From an uncultured Alphaproteobacteria bacterium (GTDB lineage Bacteria > Pseudomonadota > Alphaproteobacteria > RF32 > CAG-239): a DNA stretch of 23,231 bases. The translations under genes were made by a program, and so were the position numbers. Below, piece after piece: positions 1 through 6,516 of the stretch. Numbering within the stretch: position 1 is the stretch's first letter; every line of letters starts with the position of its first letter. The DNA is taken from assembly GCA_934271195.1 (NCBI GenBank), contig CAKQRB010000009.1, positions 1 to 23,231 on the forward strand. The letters are read 5' to 3'. Under the pieces are notes generated by a model. It did not search any database. It was given only the letters and a program-made list of their open reading frames with translations, and was not told the origin of the DNA.

Positions 1-12
1 TTTACGTGCAAA

Positions 13-63
13 GCTGTAAGCTCTTTGGAACCACGCGCCTAGCGCGTGGTTTTCTGGATACAA
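13..63 (+). repeat. 51-bp palindromic repeat, left copy
   Basis: This 51-bp stretch is an exact reverse complement of 23181-23231. Its core is a perfect hairpin: a 10-bp stem (29-38 with 42-51, AACCACGCGC with GCGCGTGGTT) and a CTA loop. The flanks (AGCTCTTTGG and TCTGGATACAA) are also conserved between the copies, so the repeat is larger than the hairpin. A terminator follows immediately at 66-98. The hairpin is much richer in GC than its surroundings. It resembles REP-like dispersed intergenic palindromes; no transposase is present in the window. Confidence 0.9.
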
Positions 64-65
64 TG

Positions 66-98
66 AAAGCCCGCGGAACAAAATATGCGGGCTTTTTT
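66..98 (+). terminator. Intrinsic terminator of a gene upstream of the window
   Basis: A 9-bp stem (AAAGCCCGC with GCGGGCTTT, 12-nt loop) runs into a six-T tract at 93-98. It points rightward and must serve a transcript entering from outside the window, because no gene precedes it here. Confidence 0.85.
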
Positions 99-185
99 GT
101 TGTTGAAAATATTAAAAATTACGTTGATGTTGTTATGCCTGTATAAGAAGAAAATTTTAGCAATTAACAGTGTTTGTTTTTATTG

Positions 186-214
186 TTGACCTGATTAAAA
201 CTATTATCTATCTT
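186..214 (+). promoter_or_regulatory. Sigma-70-type promoter for the glycosyltransferase pair
   Basis: TTGACC at 186-191 and TATCTT at 209-214 are separated by exactly 17 bases, and the start codon at 242 lies about 27 bases downstream. The leader carries the ribosome binding site AGAGGTGG just before the ATG. This is pattern matching only. Confidence 0.55.
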
Positions 215-241
215 TAATTTTAACTATTAAAGAGAGGTGGT

Positions 242-1180
242 ATGAAAATTTCAGTTATTATTCCTGTCTATAATGTGGAAAAATACTTGGCATCTTGTTT
301 ACAAAGCATTGTAAATCAGACATTTTGTGATTGGGAGCTGATTGCGGTCAATGACGGCAGTTCGGACAAAAGCGCCGATATTCTGAGGCAATATGCCCAA
401 GATGATGCGCGCATAAAAGTAATAACCCAGCCAAACGGTGGTGTCAGTGCGGCCAGAAATGCAGGTTTGAAAGCTGCAAAAGGCGATTTTGTCTGCTTTG
501 TTGATTCTGATGATTATGTTCATCCGCAAATGCTGGAATTGTTGTTAAATGCGGCTGAAAAAGAAAATGCCGATGTTGCAATTGCGTCTTTTTGCAGAGA
601 AGGAGAGCTTTCTTCCGGAACGTATCAGTTAAGTGAAATAGAGCTGGAATACGGCGTTGCCGATGCCGGATATTATCTGCAAAATGTGCATAAGCTGAAT
701 TACAGCGTTTCTCCCAAATTGATCCGACGTGACTTTATCGGAAATTTACGGTTTAATGATTGGTCTTGCGCAGAGGACTGGTGTTTTAATCTGGAGTTGG
801 CGATTAAAGGGTTTCGTTATGTGAAGCTGTTTGCGCCTTTGTATGTCTATGTGATGAATGAGGCTTCAATATCGCATTCGCCGTTCAGTCGGAAGAAACT
901 TGAAAGTTATTGTGCCGAGGCGGAATATTTTTATGAAAAATATCATGATGATAAAGCTTTTGCTGTTTTGCGGAAAGATTTTTTTCGCCGATTGTGCCTG
1001 ATGGCAATCGGAGAAGCACGTAAGGCACAGAGCCGGTCGGAAAGACACAAACTGCGTCGAGAATATGCGTCCAGATTATTGAGACTTTACAAATGCGGCG
1101 CGTTTGATATGCGTCAATTTTTGCCGCGGCAGAAAATCAAGTTTTGGCTTTTTTTGCTTCGGGGTATGTTGAAAATATAA
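242..1180 (+). CDS. Family 2 glycosyltransferase
   Basis: This 312-residue protein is a GT-A fold glycosyltransferase of family GT2, which moves a sugar from a nucleotide-sugar donor to a glycan or lipid-linked acceptor in the cytoplasm. The N-terminus has the hallmark SVIIPVYN strand (4-11), NDGSSD for nucleotide binding (37-42), the GGVSAARNAGL region (66-76) and the metal-binding DSDD (88-91). An ED pair at 178-179 fits the catalytic-base region. There is no obvious C-terminal membrane anchor, although the last 20 residues are moderately hydrophobic. The ATG is preceded by AGAGGTGG. A second glycosyltransferase follows on the same strand, so the pair probably decorates a surface polysaccharide or LPS. 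Donor and acceptor cannot be read from the sequence. Confidence 0.93.
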   Translation: MKISVIIPVYNVEKYLASCLQSIVNQTFCDWELIAVNDGSSDKSADILRQYAQDDARIKVITQPNGGVSAARNAGLKAAKGDFVCFVDSDDYVHPQMLELLLNAAEKENADVAIASFCREGELSSGTYQLSEIELEYGVADAGYYLQNVHKLNYSVSPKLIRRDFIGNLRFNDWSCAEDWCFNLELAIKGFRYVKLFAPLYVYVMNEASISHSPFSRKKLESYCAEAEYFYEKYHDDKAFAVLRKDFFRRLCLMAIGEARKAQSRSERHKLRREYASRLLRLYKCGAFDMRQFLPRQKIKFWLFLLRGMLKI

Positions 1181-1248
1181 GAATGGTTTGACTTGTGTTT
1201 AAAGGTCGTGTAGTTTTTTTCTATCTGTTGAAGATAGAGGAAAATTTT

Positions 1249-2136
1249 ATGAAAAAGCTTTTGAACTTTTGCAAGTATCTCCGTTTGTCAGCCAATAATC
1301 TGATTATTCGATTATTGCCGGCCAAAAAAATGCAGCCGGCCAAGTATTATCTTTCTTTGTGTTCTATTTTTAAGAACGAAGAAAAGTATATGAAGGAATG
1401 GCTCGATTTTCATTTGATTGTCGGATTTGAACATTTTTATCTTTATAATAATTTTTCTTCTGATAATTATCAGAAAGTATTGAAGCCTTATATTGAAAAA
1501 GGTTTTGTCACGTTGATTGACTGGCCTTATCAGCATGGGCAGATGGGGGCTTATAATGACTGTGTGAGCAAGTTTAAGAACGAGAGCAACTGGATTGCTT
1601 TTATGGATTTGGACGAGTTTGCCGTACCGTTGTCCTGTGACAATGTGAAAGACTGGCTGAAAAATTATGAGAAGTTTCCTTGTGTGTTAGGCTTTTTCAA
1701 AGATTTTTCTTCTTCCGGCAGGATGAAAGACGATGAAAGCAAGCCGGTTATTGAGCAGTTTGTTGTTTGTTCCGATTTTATCTCGCCGTCAATGTTTTTG
1801 AATATGGCTTGGGCAGACCGGATAAAAGAATTCAGACTTTCTCATTTTTGCCGTTTTAAATTCTTTAACAAGGTTTGTCCGGAAAATGCCGGTTTTTTGT
1901 GCCGCTGGCATGAACAGCCCAGAAAGCTTAATTTTCAGTTTAATCACTATCACAGCAAGAGTTTTGATTATTATGTCAGCAAGAAAATTCCCAACGGTGA
2001 TGTTTTTAGCGCTCAAAACAGTTATTCTCTGAAGCATTTTTATAAAAATGAACAAAAATGCGGCAAGGTTGATTATAACGCTTACCGCTATCTGATTAAG
2101 TTAAAAAACTTTAATCTGGACGATTATCAGGCTTAA
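1249..2136 (+). CDS. GT92/DUF23-like glycosyltransferase
   Basis: This protein has 295 residues from the ATG at 1249. An upstream in-frame GTG at 1195 would add 18 residues, but only the ATG has a good ribosome binding site (AGAGGA). The pattern is that of the GT92/DUF23 and related Glyco_tranf_2_4 families: a CSIFKNEEKYMKEWLDFH stretch near the start, YNNFSSD, and a GT-A metal site in the WIAFMDLDEF segment. Cysteines and aromatic residues are frequent in the second half. It probably transfers a sugar onto a cell-surface glycan, together with the GT2 enzyme whose gene ends 68 bases upstream. Its stop codon overlaps the stop of the convergent lipoprotein gene by four bases. Acceptor and donor are unknown. 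Confidence 0.82.
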   Translation: MKKLLNFCKYLRLSANNLIIRLLPAKKMQPAKYYLSLCSIFKNEEKYMKEWLDFHLIVGFEHFYLYNNFSSDNYQKVLKPYIEKGFVTLIDWPYQHGQMGAYNDCVSKFKNESNWIAFMDLDEFAVPLSCDNVKDWLKNYEKFPCVLGFFKDFSSSGRMKDDESKPVIEQFVVCSDFISPSMFLNMAWADRIKEFRLSHFCRFKFFNKVCPENAGFLCRWHEQPRKLNFQFNHYHSKSFDYYVSKKIPNGDVFSAQNSYSLKHFYKNEQKCGKVDYNAYRYLIKLKNFNLDDYQA

Positions 2137-2504
2137 TTACATTTTTTGCTTTGTTTGAGGATGTAATAATTGGCAAGTGTGCCTGAGATTGGTTTTTGTT
2201 CCATATCAAGGCGCCGAATTTGTTCGTTTTCAAGCTTATAATAAGATTTTTCGCCGGCGGCGGAAGTCAGTTCTATGGTGTTGTCGGCAATATGGTATTT
2301 TCCGGTTTCAATAAAGGTTCCGTCATCTTTGTTAATATAAACCAGTTCTTCAATATAGGAACGGTCTTGTCCAAAAGTTATGGTTGTGGCGATTCCCGGT
2401 CCGTCGGCTGCGGGCAGGGTACCCTGATAGGTGCCGCAGATTTCTTTGTCAGCGGAACAACTGCTGAGCAGGGCAAGAGAGAATATTATGGCAATATGTT
2501 TCAT
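2133..2504 (-). CDS. NlpE-like outer-membrane lipoprotein
   Basis: A 123-residue protein with a lipoprotein signal peptide: basic residue, hydrophobic core, then lipobox LSSC with the lipidated cysteine at residue 16. The mature part (about 22-118) matches the NlpE N-terminal beta-barrel domain: GTYQGTLPAADGPGI, then strands equivalent to YGTW (ETGKYHI) and GEKSYYKL. In E. coli, NlpE signals surface adhesion and lipoprotein trafficking defects to the Cpx system. This protein has only the N-terminal domain. The CxxC of E. coli NlpE (PCADC) reads PAADG here, so that thiol pair is missing. AAGGAG precedes the ATG. It is transcribed towards the glycosyltransferases and overlaps the second one by four bases. 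Confidence 0.85.
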   Translation of the reverse strand: MKHIAIIFSLALLSSCSADKEICGTYQGTLPAADGPGIATTITFGQDRSYIEELVYINKDDGTFIETGKYHIADNTIELTSAAGEKSYYKLENEQIRRLDMEQKPISGTLANYYILKQSKKCN

Positions 2505-2574
2505 GTTTTTCTCCTTGGGGGTTACATATAATCTTCTTTATAATGATTTTAAGTTAAAAAACTCATAAAATTTT

Positions 2575-2625
2575 AAAAAGCATGCTTGTGGCAAAAAGCA
2601 GACGGTCTGCGATTAATGCTTTTTT
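2575..2625. other. Nested inverted repeats (possible cruciform or small-RNA terminator)
   Basis: An outer arm AAAAAGCAT (2575-2583) pairs with ATGCTTTTT (2616-2624), and inside lies GCAGACGGTCTGC (2598-2610). Read rightward, the outer stem ends in a six-T run. Read leftward, the inner stem is followed directly by five T residues. Either orientation could terminate a short transcript. No neighbouring gene needs a terminator here. Confidence 0.4.
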
Positions 2626-2681
2626 GTCTTCGGTCACAACTTATATTGTCGAATTGGACTGAGTGTTTATCTTTTTTAATT

Positions 2682-2706
2682 CCCTGATATTATCAGGAAA
2701 TTTTTT
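2682..2706 (+). terminator. Hairpin with T-run, no obvious upstream gene
   Basis: CCTGAT and ATCAGG form a 6-bp stem around an ATT loop, followed after AAA by TTTTTT at 2701-2706. The stem is short and could be chance in AT-rich DNA. If real, it would end a short rightward transcript that starts within this intergenic region. Confidence 0.35.
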
Positions 2707-2841
2707 ATGCCTTGTTAGTAAATAATTTAAAGTTTAAGACTAAAATGTAAGGATAATGAATTGATTTTAAAAGAGTGGTGATCGGCTTATGGGGTTAATT
2801 TGCTTATCGGCGCGGTTAGTAAAGAAAAGTAAGGGACTGAA

Positions 2842-5103
2842 ATGAAAAAAGAACTTCTGGCTCCGGCCGGTGATATAGAGGCCGGCTATGCTGCCCTTTA
2901 TTATGGCGCAGATGCCGTGTATCTAGGCTTGCAGCAGTTTTCGGCTCGGGCGACTGCTACCAATTTTAATGAAGAGAAACTGCGGGATTTTGTCGCTTAT
3001 GCGCATCATCTGGGGCGCAAGGTTTTTGCGGCGGTTAATACGTTGGTACAGGAAAACGAGCTGCCGGATTTATTAAAAACGTTGGATATTTGTTCGCGTT
3101 GCAATGTTGACGCCGTGATTATTCAGGATTTGGGAACGGCACGGATTGTGCGGGAACAGTATCCGGAACTGGAAATGCATGCCAGTACGCAGATGGCCGT
3201 TCACAACAAAGAAAGTGCTCTGGCTTTGCAGAAACTTGGTTTTTCGCGCGTGGTGGTGGCGCGGGAGCTTTCGTTGCCCGAGATTAAAGAAATCGCTTCT
3301 ATTCCAGATTTGGAAACCGAGGCTTTTATTCATGGCGCGTTATGCTATTCTTACAGCGGTTTGTGTTTGTTTTCTTCCATGGAGAGCGGCAAAAGCGCCA
3401 ATCGCGGAAAATGTTTATATCCTTGTCGCGCCGAATTTGACGGTGAAGACGGCAGAAAGCATTATTTTTCAATGAAAGACATGGCGCTGCAGGAAGACGT
3501 GTTGAAAATGCCGGTCACTTCCTTAAAAATTGAAGGACGCAAGAAAACGGCTTTGTATGTGGCTGCCGTAACGGATTATTACCGGCATATTCTTGACGGC
3601 AACGGTGTCGATTTGCAGAAAGAGGAAAATATTAAGCAGATTTTTTCCCGTCCATGGTGCAAGTTTCATTTTAACGGCAAGCGCAAAGACGTGATTGATC
3701 GGGATTACGTGGGGCACAGAGGGCTTTTTATCGGCAAAATCAGTTCAGTGCAGAATGGCCGGATGCTGTTGACGCCGGCTCATAAAATTTCTCGTTTTGA
3801 CGGGATTCAAATTGATGTGCCGGGGGAGGAAAAGCCGTTTGGTTTTTCTTTGCAAAATCTGCGTGTTAACGGAAAAAACGTGTTTGAGGCAGAAGCTGGA
3901 CAGACGGTTGAAATCGTTTTGCCGCCAAAAGCGCCGGCCTTAAAGAAAGGTTATGCGGTTTATCTGGCTTCCGCTACGGCGGTTAAGGGCGCTTATCCTT
4001 ATGAAAAGCCAAAATCCGGCGAATTTAAACCGCGGTATCCGTTGCAAGTTTCCGTGGCAGTGCGGAAAAATAAGGTTATGGCAGGCGCCAATGGTTTTAT
4101 GGCGGAAGTTTCGGGAGATTTTTTGCCGGCGGCGCAACCGGAGAAAACAATTGAAGCTATTGAAAAAGCTTTTGCCAAAACAGGAGAAACGTATTTTGAA
4201 CTTGCCGGACTGGATATTGACAATCCTGACGGACTTTTTGTGCCGGTGTCTTTGCTTAATGAGTTGCGTCGTTCGCTGTATGGCAAAATTGTTCTTCCTG
4301 AAAAATGTGGGGCCTTGCCTGCAACTGAAGGGCGGGCTTTGCCACATTTGGTAAAGAAGATTGTCAAAACTGATGCGCCGGAAAATATCGCTTTGCTGAA
4401 TCTGGCGGATGTGGACGAGATTATTGTTCTATTGTCACCGGATTTTAACGTTTCGGCTTTGAAAAATCTGCCCAAAAATAAAATTCGTTTGGCATTGCCG
4501 GCGGTTTGCCGTTATCCGAAGCAGTTTGAGCCGCTGATCGCTAAGCTTTTGGAGCAGGGGTATAAAAAATGGGAAATCGGCAATTACTGGGGTTTGCAGA
4601 TATTGCCGCGCAACGGTATTGATTTGAGCTTTGACGCTTCGTTATATATGATGAACACGCAGGCTGTTCAAGAGGCAAAATCAGTCGGTGCTGCCCGTGT
4701 GACTTTGGCTTTGGAAGATACACCGTTTAATTGGCAGAATGTGTCATTGTCGGCGGCGCTGCCGGTTGTTATGGTCGTTTATCAGGATGTGCCGTTGTTT
4801 ACCAGCGCGGCTTGTATTCGGAGCAATGATTGTAAAAATTGTCCGCGCGGCGAAAGACGGATTGAGATGTCGCGTAACGGTGAGAAATATATGGCATTGT
4901 CAAAAGACTGTCAGATTATGATGTTTGCCGAAAAGCCGTTTTGCGCGGCGGCGGAGGCTTCTGCGGTTAAAGCAAATTTTCAGAGAGCCGACTTTTGTTA
5001 TAAAAAATATTCGCCAGAGCAGGTTAAAGCAATATGGGACAAGGTTATGAACGGACAGGACGTGCCTTTGTGTCGCAAGGGAAATATAGGTCGCCAGATT
5101 TAG
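2842..5103 (+). CDS. Peptidase U32 family protein, RlhA-like (23S rRNA hydroxylation)
   Basis: This 753-residue protein begins with ELLAPAGDIEAGYAALYYGADAV split over residues 4-26, the typical TIM-barrel start of the U32 family. The U32 signature spans 160-178 and contains GALCYSYSGLC. Cysteines 168, 175, 191 and 195 form the expected iron-sulfur ligand set. The DUF3656-type middle region and Cys-rich C-terminal part fit RlhA, which hydroxylates C2501 of 23S rRNA in E. coli using prephenate-derived chemistry; related U32 proteins act in tRNA hydroxylation (TrhP) and ubiquinone synthesis (UbiU/UbiV). It is about 100 residues longer than E. coli RlhA, and the extra length includes a C-terminal cysteine cluster (C-x5-C-x2-C). 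The RlhA assignment is probable, but TrhP-like or other roles remain open. It stands alone, with a strong terminator directly after the stop. Confidence 0.85.
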   Translation: MKKELLAPAGDIEAGYAALYYGADAVYLGLQQFSARATATNFNEEKLRDFVAYAHHLGRKVFAAVNTLVQENELPDLLKTLDICSRCNVDAVIIQDLGTARIVREQYPELEMHASTQMAVHNKESALALQKLGFSRVVVARELSLPEIKEIASIPDLETEAFIHGALCYSYSGLCLFSSMESGKSANRGKCLYPCRAEFDGEDGRKHYFSMKDMALQEDVLKMPVTSLKIEGRKKTALYVAAVTDYYRHILDGNGVDLQKEENIKQIFSRPWCKFHFNGKRKDVIDRDYVGHRGLFIGKISSVQNGRMLLTPAHKISRFDGIQIDVPGEEKPFGFSLQNLRVNGKNVFEAEAGQTVEIVLPPKAPALKKGYAVYLASATAVKGAYPYEKPKSGEFKPRYPLQVSVAVRKNKVMAGANGFMAEVSGDFLPAAQPEKTIEAIEKAFAKTGETYFELAGLDIDNPDGLFVPVSLLNELRRSLYGKIVLPEKCGALPATEGRALPHLVKKIVKTDAPENIALLNLADVDEIIVLLSPDFNVSALKNLPKNKIRLALPAVCRYPKQFEPLIAKLLEQGYKKWEIGNYWGLQILPRNGIDLSFDASLYMMNTQAVQEAKSVGAARVTLALEDTPFNWQNVSLSAALPVVMVVYQDVPLFTSAACIRSNDCKNCPRGERRIEMSRNGEKYMALSKDCQIMMFAEKPFCAAAEASAVKANFQRADFCYKKYSPEQVKAIWDKVMNGQDVPLCRKGNIGRQI

Positions 5104-5140
5104 AAAATTGCGCTGCTTTTGAGGCAGTGCAATTTTTTTT
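5104..5140 (+). terminator. Intrinsic terminator after the U32 gene
   Basis: AAAATTGCGCTGC pairs with GCAGTGCAATTTT (13 positions, one G-U pair) and is followed by a long T tract. It starts on the base after the stop codon and separates the U32 gene from the sigma-factor operon. Confidence 0.9.
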
Positions 5141-5151
5141 ATAATTTTTTT

Positions 5152-5178
5152 GAACTTTTGGGAAGATGTTTTCGTTAT
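5152..5178 (+). promoter_or_regulatory. Putative ECF-sigma promoter of the sigma-factor operon
   Basis: GAACTT (5152-5157), 15 bases, then CGTTATA (5173-5178 plus the next base) matches the general ECF layout of an AAC-containing -35 and a CGT-containing -10. Transcription would start close to 5184, just before the TAAGGAGG ribosome binding site of the first gene. This suggests that the sigma factor drives its own operon. No second copy with the same spacing was found in an intergenic region of the window. Confidence 0.45.
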
Positions 5179-5198
5179 ACCTTATGTAAGGAGGAAAA

Positions 5199-5456
5199 AT
5201 GGACGATATTTCTAAACTGTTGAAAGAAGCCAAGCCGCTTTATTTTGCCAGAAAAAGACGCAATAACCGGATTAAGGCTTTGGCGACCATGCTGGCTCTG
5301 GTGTTTATGGCCGGTCACTTGTATCCGCAGAAGTATACTTATGTCGAGTATAACTTTGATAATCTGGAACGTGAAATATATTTGACGGAGAACGGGTCGG
5401 TGATTGAGGATTTGGGACTGCCGACCGATGAGTTTGGTTTGTTGATGGTCGGATAA
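5199..5456 (+). CDS. Small single-pass membrane protein, candidate anti-sigma factor
   Basis: An 85-residue protein with no family I can name. Residues 1-25 are charged and amphipathic (DISKLLKEAK, then a basic RKRRNNRIK patch). One transmembrane helix follows at about 26-42, and a 40-residue, mostly acidic tail comes after it. The basic patch before the helix predicts a cytoplasmic N-terminus and a periplasmic tail. A strong AAGGAGG site precedes the ATG. The next gene, an ECF sigma factor, begins six bases after its stop. Length, topology and position match small anti-sigma factors such as CnrY, in which the cytoplasmic N-terminus holds the sigma factor. No sequence similarity to CnrY is claimed; the role is inferred from context. 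Confidence 0.8.
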   Translation: MDDISKLLKEAKPLYFARKRRNNRIKALATMLALVFMAGHLYPQKYTYVEYNFDNLEREIYLTENGSVIEDLGLPTDEFGLLMVG

Positions 5457-5462
5457 AAGTTT

Positions 5463-5966
5463 ATGAAGCAGATTATTTTGGAAAACCGCAACCGTGTTAA
5501 GGCGATTATCCGCAGGTTGACAGGCTCTAATAATGAGGATCTGGAACAGGAAGTTTATATCAAAACCTGGCAGAATCTGGACAAGTATCAGGAACAGGGA
5601 AAATTTGCGCAATGGATTTCAACGCTGACGGCCAATGTCTGCCGCGATTATTTCAAGTCGAGGCAATATCGGCAAAATGCAGCGCAGAGCAGTGATGACG
5701 AGGCTCTGGAAAGCTGTTGTGCCGATGTGGTATCGCAAGAAGAAGCAATTGATGCCAAAAAGCGTCAGAAGCTGATTTTGAAAGCCGTTGATTCCCTGCC
5801 TAAGAAACTCCGTCAGACGGTTGTCTGGTTTGAATTTGAGGAACTCAGTTATGAGCAGATTGCAAAAAAAACAGGCGAACCAGTCGGAACAATCAAGTCC
5901 AGACTTTTTAATGCCCGAAAAATTCTTAGTGAAAAATTACAATTTTTGAAAGGAGAACAGATATGA
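5463..5966 (+). CDS. ECF-type RNA polymerase sigma factor
   Basis: A 167-residue sigma-70-family protein with only regions 2 and 4, as in ECF sigma factors. Region 2 covers about residues 8-70, with DLEQEVYIKTWQ (26-37) for core binding and -10 recognition and a WIST..A..CRDYF stretch. Region 4 covers about 105-158, with the helix-turn-helix LSYEQIAKKTGEPVGTIKSR (128-147) for -35 recognition. The region 2 N-terminus is slightly short. There is no clear ribosome binding site. The gene is in the same frame as the upstream ORF, one TAA and two codons away, so translation is probably coupled. Its end overlaps the next gene by four bases (ATGA). It probably directs transcription of this operon and of envelope-stress or metal-response genes elsewhere. 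Confidence 0.93.
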   Translation: MKQIILENRNRVKAIIRRLTGSNNEDLEQEVYIKTWQNLDKYQEQGKFAQWISTLTANVCRDYFKSRQYRQNAAQSSDDEALESCCADVVSQEEAIDAKKRQKLILKAVDSLPKKLRQTVVWFEFEELSYEQIAKKTGEPVGTIKSRLFNARKILSEKLQFLKGEQI

Positions 5967-6454
5967 AAAAATGGTTGTATTCCGTATGTGCCGCCGCAAT
6001 AATGCTTGGCGCCGCCGGGGCTTGTGCCCAAGAGAAAAAGCCGATGCCGCCGGCCGAAAACCCTCGCCATGAGCAGAGAATGGAGCAGATGGAAAACAAG
6101 CTGGCTCAAGAGCTGGAGCTGACGGCAGAACAACGTGTTCAGGCCAAGAAAATTCATCAGGAAGGGCGCAAGAAGGTAAAGCCTTTGATGGATGAAATGA
6201 AGAATATCCGCAAGAAAATTGATGACTTGCGGCAAGAAAACATGAAAGAGTTTGAAACCATTTTGACACCGGAGCAGAAAGCAAAGTTTGAAAAGATTAA
6301 AGCCGAGCATCATAAAAAATGGAAAAAAATGAAAGACAAGATGAGAAAAGGCAAAAAAATGTATCAAGAACCACGTCCGCATCCTGAGCATACGGGAGAT
6401 TTTCCGCTGCCTCCGGCTCCTGACGACATGCCCCTGCCGCCGCCTGAAGATTGA
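5963..6454 (+). CDS. Periplasmic LTxxQ (Spy/CpxP/CnrX-like) sensor or chaperone
   Basis: A 163-residue secreted protein with a signal sequence of about 22 residues. The Cys at 21 (AGAC) could make it a lipoprotein, although the lipobox is poor; otherwise cleavage after ACA is likely. Two LTxxQ motifs, LTAEQ (53-57) and LTPEQ (101-105), are the signature of the Spy/CpxP/ZraP/CnrX helical-hairpin family. Between them lie long, highly charged helices, with an HH pair at 116-117. The tail from about 130 is proline-rich with scattered His and acidic residues. Methionine and histidine are frequent, which would suit metal binding. It is translationally coupled to the sigma factor (ATGA overlap, AAAGGAG upstream). 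Family members act as periplasmic chaperones or as metal sensors for a sigma/anti-sigma pair; position favours the sensor role. Confidence 0.88.
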   Translation: MKKWLYSVCAAAIMLGAAGACAQEKKPMPPAENPRHEQRMEQMENKLAQELELTAEQRVQAKKIHQEGRKKVKPLMDEMKNIRKKIDDLRQENMKEFETILTPEQKAKFEKIKAEHHKKWKKMKDKMRKGKKMYQEPRPHPEHTGDFPLPPAPDDMPLPPPED

Positions 6455-6491
6455 TACCGGACAGAAAGAAGATAAGCAATAAAAAAGTTGC

Positions 6492-6516
6492 AGCCTGCTT
6501 CCAGCAGGCTTTTTTA
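6492..6516 (+). terminator. Terminator between convergent sigma operon and sirtuin gene
   Basis: AGCCTGC and GCAGGCT form a 7-bp stem with a 5-nt loop, followed by TTTTT. The T tract overlaps the stop codon of the leftward sirtuin gene. A run of A on the left side gives a weaker T tract for the other strand, so it may work in both directions. Confidence 0.85.

Larger units (their letters stand above)
2505..2841. other. Intergenic region between the lipoprotein and U32 genes
   Basis: These 337 bases separate two divergent genes, and I find no credible ORF. The region must hold both promoters, but no clear -35/-10 pair stands out. It contains two hairpins, listed separately at 2575-2625 and 2682-2706. 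An AAGGGA ribosome binding site lies just before the U32 start at 2842. Confidence 0.6.

Noticed and set aside
1195..1248. Extended N-terminus of the second glycosyltransferase from a GTG
   Set aside because: The added residues do not match the family start and the internal ATG has a good ribosome binding site.
1263..1290. A second ECF-like promoter (GAACTT with CGTTT downstream)
   Set aside because: It lies within coding sequence and the spacing is 13 bases, two shorter than in the operon promoter.
3999..4475. A 158-codon leftward ORF inside the U32 gene
   Set aside because: It lies wholly antisense to a well-supported gene and shows no family features.
5849..6391. A 180-codon leftward ORF opposite the sigma and LTxxQ genes
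   Set aside because: It is a shadow of lysine/glutamate-rich coding on the plus strand, which reads as Phe/Leu-rich in reverse.
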